DNA of 20,164 bases from CAJBVG01 sp943371235 (GTDB lineage: Bacteria; Bacteroidota; Bacteroidia; Sphingobacteriales; Sphingobacteriaceae). The position numbers and the translations under genes are program-made. The stretch spans positions 1-20,164 of the forward strand of contig CALRTZ010000054.1 in assembly GCA_943371235.1 (NCBI GenBank), given 5' to 3'. The notes under the pieces were generated by a model that saw only the letters and a list, made by a program, of their open reading frames with translations, ran no database searches and was not told where the DNA came from. Positions 15,613 to 20,164 of this stretch are shown piece after piece (the stretch's first letter is position 1; each line of letters begins with the position of its first letter).

Positions 15613-16266
15613 ATGATTTTACAAGCAGAAAATATACATAAACATTACGGAAATTTGGAAGTGCTAAAAGGGGTTAGCATGGGCATAAATGAGGGCGAAA
15701 TGGTAGCAATTGTAGGCGCTTCGGGTGCTGGCAAAAGTACACTTTTGCATTTACTAAGTACGCTCGATACCATAGATAAAGGCGAGGTATATTTCAAAAA
15801 TAAAGCATTGAGTAAATTAAGCAAAACAGAACTCAATACCTTGAGAAATAAAACTTTCGGATTTATATTTCAGTTCCATCATTTACTACCAGAATTTACA
15901 GCCATCGAAAACATTTGCATACCAGCTTGGATTGCCAATACAAGTAAGAAACAAAGTGCAACGCGTGCTATGGAATTATTAGAGCGAATGGGCCTAGGTA
16001 ATAGAGCCGAACATAAACCATCAGAACTATCGGGTGGCGAGCAACAACGTGTAGCTATTGCCCGTGCTTTAATGAATAAGCCGAGTATCATTTTTGCCGA
16101 CGAACCCACCGGTAATTTAGACTCGAGCAATGCAGAAGAAGTAAATAAACTTTTTTTAGACTTAAAAAAAGAACTCAATCAAACCTTTGTAATTGTTACG
16201 CATAATGAAGGTTTGGCCGCTTTAGCAGACCGTGTTATACAGATGCGCGATGGCAATTTAGTTTAA
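15613..16266 (+). CDS. lolD: LolD-type ABC transporter ATP-binding protein
   Basis: This 217-residue ATPase contains Walker A GASGAGKST (35-43), a Q-loop in FIFQFHHLLPEFTAIEN (84-100), signature LSGGEQQRVAIARAL (139-153), Walker B IIFADEPTGNLD (159-170) and H-loop His197 (VTHNEG). The FQFHHLLPEF sequence is characteristic of LolD, the cytoplasmic ATPase that powers LolC/LolE release of lipoproteins from the inner membrane toward the outer membrane. No permease partner is in the window; in this phylum the ATPase is often encoded away from its permease. MacB-like transporters are a less likely alternative. One base separates it from the GT-C-like gene, and an AAGGA at 15603-15607 may serve as its ribosome site. 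Its stop codon overlaps that of the convergent DUF5916 gene. Confidence 0.88.
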   Translation: MILQAENIHKHYGNLEVLKGVSMGINEGEMVAIVGASGAGKSTLLHLLSTLDTIDKGEVYFKNKALSKLSKTELNTLRNKTFGFIFQFHHLLPEFTAIENICIPAWIANTSKKQSATRAMELLERMGLGNRAEHKPSELSGGEQQRVAIARALMNKPSIIFADEPTGNLDSSNAEEVNKLFLDLKKELNQTFVIVTHNEGLAALADRVIQMRDGNLV

Positions 16267-18698
16267 ACTTTGTGGGGTTTAAACACTGTTAAATAATCTA
16301 AGAAATACAATACTTTTATATTGATGGTATTGGTTTGGTTACTACTTACTGTATTAACAAAACTATCTAATACTCGAGCCCCTGTATATCGTTTAACATT
16401 TAAATCTCTGTCAAATGTTTCGATGTAATTTTTCCAAACAATAATTAAATCGCTGCCAGGTGCAAACCTCCAACGGTAAATTAAATCGATGTTAAAAAAG
16501 TTAACATTAAAATTATTATTGCCTTGATAATTGGTAGTATCAAAGCCTAAATTACCATCCATCTGTAACAGTTTATATTCCAAAATTTCTACTGTACTCC
16601 AATAGTGGCGTGCTCTAAAAGTTAGGGAAGTATTTTTATTCATGATGTAACTTAAGTTAAGCGTATTTACGTTGTTTTTTACTTCTCTAAATGCCATGTA
16701 AATATGCTCGCCTTGTGTGGTCGAATACCCTTGATTCCTATAATCTTGCGAATACGAATAAGAATATGTCATTTTTAGTTTATCAGAAAAACGGACAATC
16801 GGACTAATACTGTACTCTCTAAAAATACCACCAGCGGTAAAATCTCTGAAGTGTGCAACATTTATATCGAATGCAATTTTTTTACGGTAATCGCTAGATA
16901 CTCCTGTATTCATGCCGTACCAATTAGGACCAATAAACACTCTACCCTCCTGGCGTGGCTCAAAATAATCGTGTTTACCAACAGGCATTAATCCAACATA
17001 AGCCCACTGAGTAAGCCAATTTTTCCAAGTATGGTAATAATTAAAATTCAATTGTACTTCTTGGAACTTATTGCCAATGTAGGTGTTCGAGTAAAATACG
17101 CTTGAACTTCCGCCCCAACTTAAAAAATATTTTCCAGGCTTAAATTCATTGTACGAAAGTTCTAACACATGCGACACTTCGTTGGCACTAAACAATAAAC
17201 CTAAATCATTCGGATTGTATCTATTACTTTCTACATTTCTGTTTACATAAAACTTAAAATTACCACTCACTTTTGAAATAGCTAAATTGTAAGTATATCC
17301 ATCACTTGAGGAGTCTGGAAATGTTTTTAAACTGTATGCCGCAAAACCAGAAACTCTGTATCGATCTTTTTTATCTCCTAGTGCAAAATTCATGGCACTT
17401 ACATTTGCATTGTTAGTATTACCAGCACGAGTTACATTGGTATTCATAAAGCCAATGAAACTGTTATTTTTAAGTGTTTGGTTGAGCGATATAATGTTGT
17501 AATTGGTGAGAGGTTCCGTTTGAATGCGTTCTTCGCTCCCATCAATATTTTTTATAACTGCATTTGTTTCGGCAGTTACCGCATTTAAAAAACCAATGCC
17601 TAATGCGGAGGGTGTTCTACCTGTTATTTTGGTAGCATTAATTAATTGTACTTGTTGTGGGTTACTTATTACTGTTCGTACAGAGTCGTTCATTCGTTCA
17701 ACTGCATAATAGCCTTTAGGTGTACCACCAATTCTGCGTGCATAAAACAATCGGTTTAAATTAAAGAGCTCGGTACCTTCAATAAAAAACGGGCGGAATT
17801 CTTGGAACTCTTGTTCGAATGCACTTAAGTTCAAAATTTTATTGTCTGATTGTACTTGCCCAAAATCCGGAGCCAGCGTCATGTCTAAAGTGAAACTTTC
17901 GTTAATTCCATATTTTAAATCGAGCCCCGCATTGTAAGAAGTAGACCAATTGCTTTTACCATCTATGTTAAACGGGTAATGACTTTGATTTAAACCAACG
18001 TAAGGAGTAAGCGATAAACGTATGGGCGATTTTATTTTTTCGATGCCTTGCAAGGTTCCAAAGTACGATACTACGTTTTGTATATCAGGTGCGATGTATT
18101 GCCATTTAGAAATTTCTCTTGCTCGTCGGATGTTACGAGTAATTTGTAATCCCCATGTTTGAATATCTTTTTCTGGAAAACGAATAGCGGCATATGGAAT
18201 TTTTAGTTCAACACTCCAACCTTGTTTAGTAATTTTCACATCACTGTCCCAAACCACATCAAACGTTTCGGCACCCGTTTTTTCATCAAACTGTACACCT
18301 GCGGCTGTTACCCCAAACTCAAATCTGTTTTGTAAATCGTGGAAGGTATCAAAGTTTATGCTAAACCAATCGGTGTTACCATAATTATCGCGAATGCTCA
18401 ATTCTTTTAATATACTGTCGGCATGTGTATCGTATAAGATAGCTGCAATGTAAATCGCTTCATCATCATACGCAATCATCACTTCCGTTTCTTGTGTGCT
18501 AGGTTTGTTCGGATAAGGTTCTATTTGTGTGAATGTAGTAGCACGCTCCAGTTTCTGCCAAACATCTTCATTTATCTCCCCATCAATTTTAGGCGCCTTG
18601 GTAATACGTTGAGTATTGAGTACGCGTTTCTCTGTTTGGGCGTAACCAAATGAGATAAAGAAAAAAGAAAATAGTATAAATAAAAAAAGTGAGCGCAT
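16263..18698 (-). CDS. DUF5916 outer-membrane protein with N-terminal CBM9-like domain
   Basis: The 811-residue protein begins with a signal peptide (MRSLFLFILFSFFFISFGYA, likely cut before Gln21). Residues about 33-215 form a carbohydrate-binding-family-9-like domain: KAPKIDGEINEDVWQKL, EVMIAYDDEAIYIAAILYD, DWFSINFDTFHD and GWSVELKIPYAAIRF are its usual landmarks. The remainder is DUF5916, a probable beta-barrel, with FTLDMTLAPDFGQVQSD and FRPFFIEGTELFN (about 290-315) as the conserved core. The architecture is common in Bacteroidota; its function is not established, although outer-membrane localisation and a link to glycan or protein secretion are often presumed. The C-terminus, FKPHKV, lacks the terminal aromatic residue usual for outer-membrane barrels, and the final codons overlap lolD, so a short extension past the ancestral end is possible. 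It stands alone with a 147-base divergent gap to sucC. Confidence 0.93.
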   Translation of the reverse strand: MRSLFLFILFSFFFISFGYAQTEKRVLNTQRITKAPKIDGEINEDVWQKLERATTFTQIEPYPNKPSTQETEVMIAYDDEAIYIAAILYDTHADSILKELSIRDNYGNTDWFSINFDTFHDLQNRFEFGVTAAGVQFDEKTGAETFDVVWDSDVKITKQGWSVELKIPYAAIRFPEKDIQTWGLQITRNIRRAREISKWQYIAPDIQNVVSYFGTLQGIEKIKSPIRLSLTPYVGLNQSHYPFNIDGKSNWSTSYNAGLDLKYGINESFTLDMTLAPDFGQVQSDNKILNLSAFEQEFQEFRPFFIEGTELFNLNRLFYARRIGGTPKGYYAVERMNDSVRTVISNPQQVQLINATKITGRTPSALGIGFLNAVTAETNAVIKNIDGSEERIQTEPLTNYNIISLNQTLKNNSFIGFMNTNVTRAGNTNNANVSAMNFALGDKKDRYRVSGFAAYSLKTFPDSSSDGYTYNLAISKVSGNFKFYVNRNVESNRYNPNDLGLLFSANEVSHVLELSYNEFKPGKYFLSWGGSSSVFYSNTYIGNKFQEVQLNFNYYHTWKNWLTQWAYVGLMPVGKHDYFEPRQEGRVFIGPNWYGMNTGVSSDYRKKIAFDINVAHFRDFTAGGIFREYSISPIVRFSDKLKMTYSYSYSQDYRNQGYSTTQGEHIYMAFREVKNNVNTLNLSYIMNKNTSLTFRARHYWSTVEILEYKLLQMDGNLGFDTTNYQGNNNFNVNFFNIDLIYRWRFAPGSDLIIVWKNYIETFDRDLNVKRYTGARVLDSFVNTVSSNQTNTINIKVLYFLDYLTVFKPHKV

Positions 18699-18820
18699 TT
18701 AGGGTTAGTTATGGTATTAATTTTGGATCGCAAAACTACCAAGATTGTGCCAAAGCAGAATAAATTCGTGTAACAATTATGTTTTTAAATAAACATCTTT
18801 TCAATTTGAGTGTAATTGCA

Positions 18821-18828
18821 TACTTTTA
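18821..18828 (+). promoter_or_regulatory. Candidate -7 promoter box of sucC
   Basis: TACTTTTA matches the Bacteroidota TAnnTTTG box except at the last base and lies 17 bases before the ATG at 18846. A TTTT, but no clean TTG, lies about 19 bases upstream. If used, transcription would begin near 18833, downstream of the in-frame ATG at 18816, which supports 18846 as the true start. Confidence 0.35.
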
Positions 18829-18845
18829 CCGCAAATTCAATTAAA

Positions 18846-20039
18846 ATGAACATTCACGAATATCAAGGAAAATCAATTTTAAAATCATTCGGAGTACGTA
18901 TACAAGAAGGTATCGTTGCTGAAACTCCTGAACAAGCAGTAGAAGCTGCGAAGCAATTACATGCAGAAACTGGCACCGGATGGTGGGTAGTAAAAGCACA
19001 GATTCATGCAGGTGGACGTGGAAAAGGTGGTGGTGTGAAATTGGCTAAAAGCCTTGATGAGGTTAAAGAACGCGCAGAACAAATTATTGGGATGCAGTTA
19101 ATTACCCCACAAACAAGTGCAGAAGGTAAAAAAGTAAGCAAAGTATTAATTGCTCAAGATGTTTATTACCCTGGTGTTTCTGAAACTAAAGAATTCTACA
19201 TGAGTGTTTTGTTAAACCGTAATACGGGTAGAAACATCATTATGTATTCTACTGAAGGTGGAATGGACATAGAAGAGGTAGCAGAGCATACTCCGCATTT
19301 AATTTTCAAAGAAGAAATTGATCCTAAAGTTGGTTTACAAGGATTTCAAACTCGTAAAATTGCGTTCAACCTTGGTTTAGAGGGTGAAGCGTTTAAAGAC
19401 ATGACGAAGTTTATTGCTGCTTTGTATAAAGCATATGAGCATACTGACTCGGCAATGTTTGAAATCAACCCTGTGTTAAAAACATCCGACAATAAAATAT
19501 TAGCAGTAGATGCAAAAGTAAGTTTAGACGATAACGCTTTATACCGTCACCCGGATTATAAAGAAATGCGCGATACCTCTGAGGAAGATCCAACGGAAGT
19601 AGAAGCTGGTAAGTCGAACTTAAACTATGTAAAGCTTGATGGTAACGTAGGTTGCATGGTAAACGGTGCTGGATTAGCAATGGCTACTATGGACATTATT
19701 AAATTATCTGGTGGCGATCCTGCAAACTTCTTAGATGTTGGTGGAACTGCAAATGCAAAAACAGTTGAAGCTGCTTTCCACATCATCCTAAAAGATCCAA
19801 ACGTAAAAGCAATTTTAATTAACATTTTTGGTGGTATTGTTCGTTGCGATCGTGTGGCTCAAGGTGTTATTGATGCTTATAACAACATCGGAAATATACC
19901 TGTGCCTATTATTGTTCGTTTACAAGGAACTAACGCGGTAGAGGCTAAAAAATTAATAGACGATTCTGGATTGAAGGTGTTTTCGGCAATTGCGTTGCAA
20001 GATGCTGCGGATTTGGTTAAAGAAGTGCTTTCGAAATAG
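18846..20039 (+). CDS. sucC: Succinate-CoA ligase (ADP-forming) beta subunit
   Basis: The 397-residue cytosolic subunit, with the alpha subunit SucD, interconverts succinyl-CoA and succinate with substrate-level phosphorylation in the TCA cycle. It begins MNIHEYQGKSILKSFGVRIQ, the canonical SucC start, so the in-frame ATG ten codons upstream (18816) is rejected. The N-terminal ATP-grasp region shows WWVVKAQIHAGGRGKGGGVK, the nucleotide-binding lysine and glycine-rich loop; MFEINPVL and AVDAKVSLDDNA carry the magnesium-binding residues. The C-terminal ligase domain has GGDPANFLDVGGTA and NIFGGIVRCDRVAQGVI, where GGIVRCD is the family signature. The length is usual. sucD is not next to it in the visible sequence: a terminator follows. 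The stop codon TAG is also the first three bases of a heptad array. Confidence 0.98.
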   Translation: MNIHEYQGKSILKSFGVRIQEGIVAETPEQAVEAAKQLHAETGTGWWVVKAQIHAGGRGKGGGVKLAKSLDEVKERAEQIIGMQLITPQTSAEGKKVSKVLIAQDVYYPGVSETKEFYMSVLLNRNTGRNIIMYSTEGGMDIEEVAEHTPHLIFKEEIDPKVGLQGFQTRKIAFNLGLEGEAFKDMTKFIAALYKAYEHTDSAMFEINPVLKTSDNKILAVDAKVSLDDNALYRHPDYKEMRDTSEEDPTEVEAGKSNLNYVKLDGNVGCMVNGAGLAMATMDIIKLSGGDPANFLDVGGTANAKTVEAAFHIILKDPNVKAILINIFGGIVRCDRVAQGVIDAYNNIGNIPVPIIVRLQGTNAVEAKKLIDDSGLKVFSAIALQDAADLVKEVLSK

Positions 20040-20071
20040 TCTTTAGTCATTAGTATTTAGTCATTAGACTA
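20037..20071. repeat. Heptad array beginning exactly at the sucC stop codon
   Basis: Five 7-base words are in register: TAGTCTT, TAGTCAT, TAGTATT, TAGTCAT, TAGACTA. The first three bases are the sucC stop. The words are the same as at 11711 and, on the opposite strand, 10593. Beyond 20071 the sequence is AT-rich and degenerate until the terminator. Confidence 0.85.
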
Positions 20072-20130
20072 GCCAAAGCGAATTAAATTTAGAATTCAGC
20101 TGTTATTAGAAATCTAAAAATAAATATTAA

Positions 20131-20164
20131 AAAAGGGTCCTTTGAAATTTCAAAGGACCCTTTT
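20131..20164. terminator. Perfect-palindrome rho-independent terminator after sucC
   Basis: AAAAGGGTCCTTTGAAA (20131-20147) is followed directly by its exact reverse complement (20148-20164), giving a 17-base-pair stem with a GGGTCC/GGACCC core, allowing a small loop at AATT. The left side starts in an A run and the right side ends in at least four T before the window stops, so it can terminate transcription in both directions. It lies 92 bases after the sucC stop. Confidence 0.88.

Noticed and set aside
18816..18845. Upstream in-frame ATG for sucC (ten extra residues)
   Set aside because: The family begins MNIHEYQGK, and a candidate promoter box at 18821-18828 would lie inside the extension.

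Overview
The window is AT-rich chromosomal DNA from a member of the Bacteroidota. This rests on several gene families typical of that phylum: a DUF5916 outer-membrane protein with a CBM9-like front domain, an OmpP1/FadL-type porin behind a Gly/Trp-rich lipoprotein, a short eukaryote/archaea-like prolyl-tRNA synthetase, a DUF922 secreted protein, and SucC starting MNIHEYQGK. Candidate promoters resemble the TAnnTTTG box of the phylum. I cannot name a genus. No rRNA, tRNA, CRISPR array, insertion sequence or phage gene is visible; most of the window is ordinary core and envelope genes, densely packed.

Layout: (1) 1-3358, minus strand: proS, an unrecognised 230-residue protein, then a cystathionine gamma-synthase/lyase-family PLP enzyme cut by the window edge. 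(2) 3507-8186, plus strand: a tight operon of a low-complexity lipoprotein, a FadL-type outer-membrane protein and a UbiD-family decarboxylase. (3) 8435-9871, minus: a Thermus/Rickettsia-type isocitrate dehydrogenase, separated from ubiD by a strong hairpin. (4) 10035-14062, minus: PIG-L deacetylase, ATP-grasp ligase and HAD phosphatase, tightly coupled, followed by two paralogous membrane-anchored SRPBCC proteins and a DUF922 putative secreted zinc protease. (5) 14136-16266, plus: a GT-C-like polytopic membrane protein coupled to a LolD-type ABC ATPase. (6) 16263-18698, minus: the DUF5916 outer-membrane protein, whose stop codon overlaps that of lolD. (7) 18846-20039, plus: sucC, followed by a near-perfect terminator at the window end.

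The genes fall into two themes. Central metabolism and translation are represented by isocitrate dehydrogenase, succinyl-CoA ligase, prolyl-tRNA synthetase and the sulfur amino acid enzyme. Envelope building is represented by the lipoprotein/FadL pair, DUF5916, LolD, the GT-C protein, and the deacetylase/ATP-grasp/HAD cassette, which may modify a sugar or glycolipid.

The most unusual signal is non-coding. Nearly every inter-gene gap that follows a stop codon holds a degenerate tandem repeat with a 7-base period. The word differs from site to site (TTAATTG, GAATTGT, TAGTCTT, CTAAATT), the arrays often occur as facing inverted arms that could fold into hairpins, and in at least three genes the stop codon itself lies inside the array.
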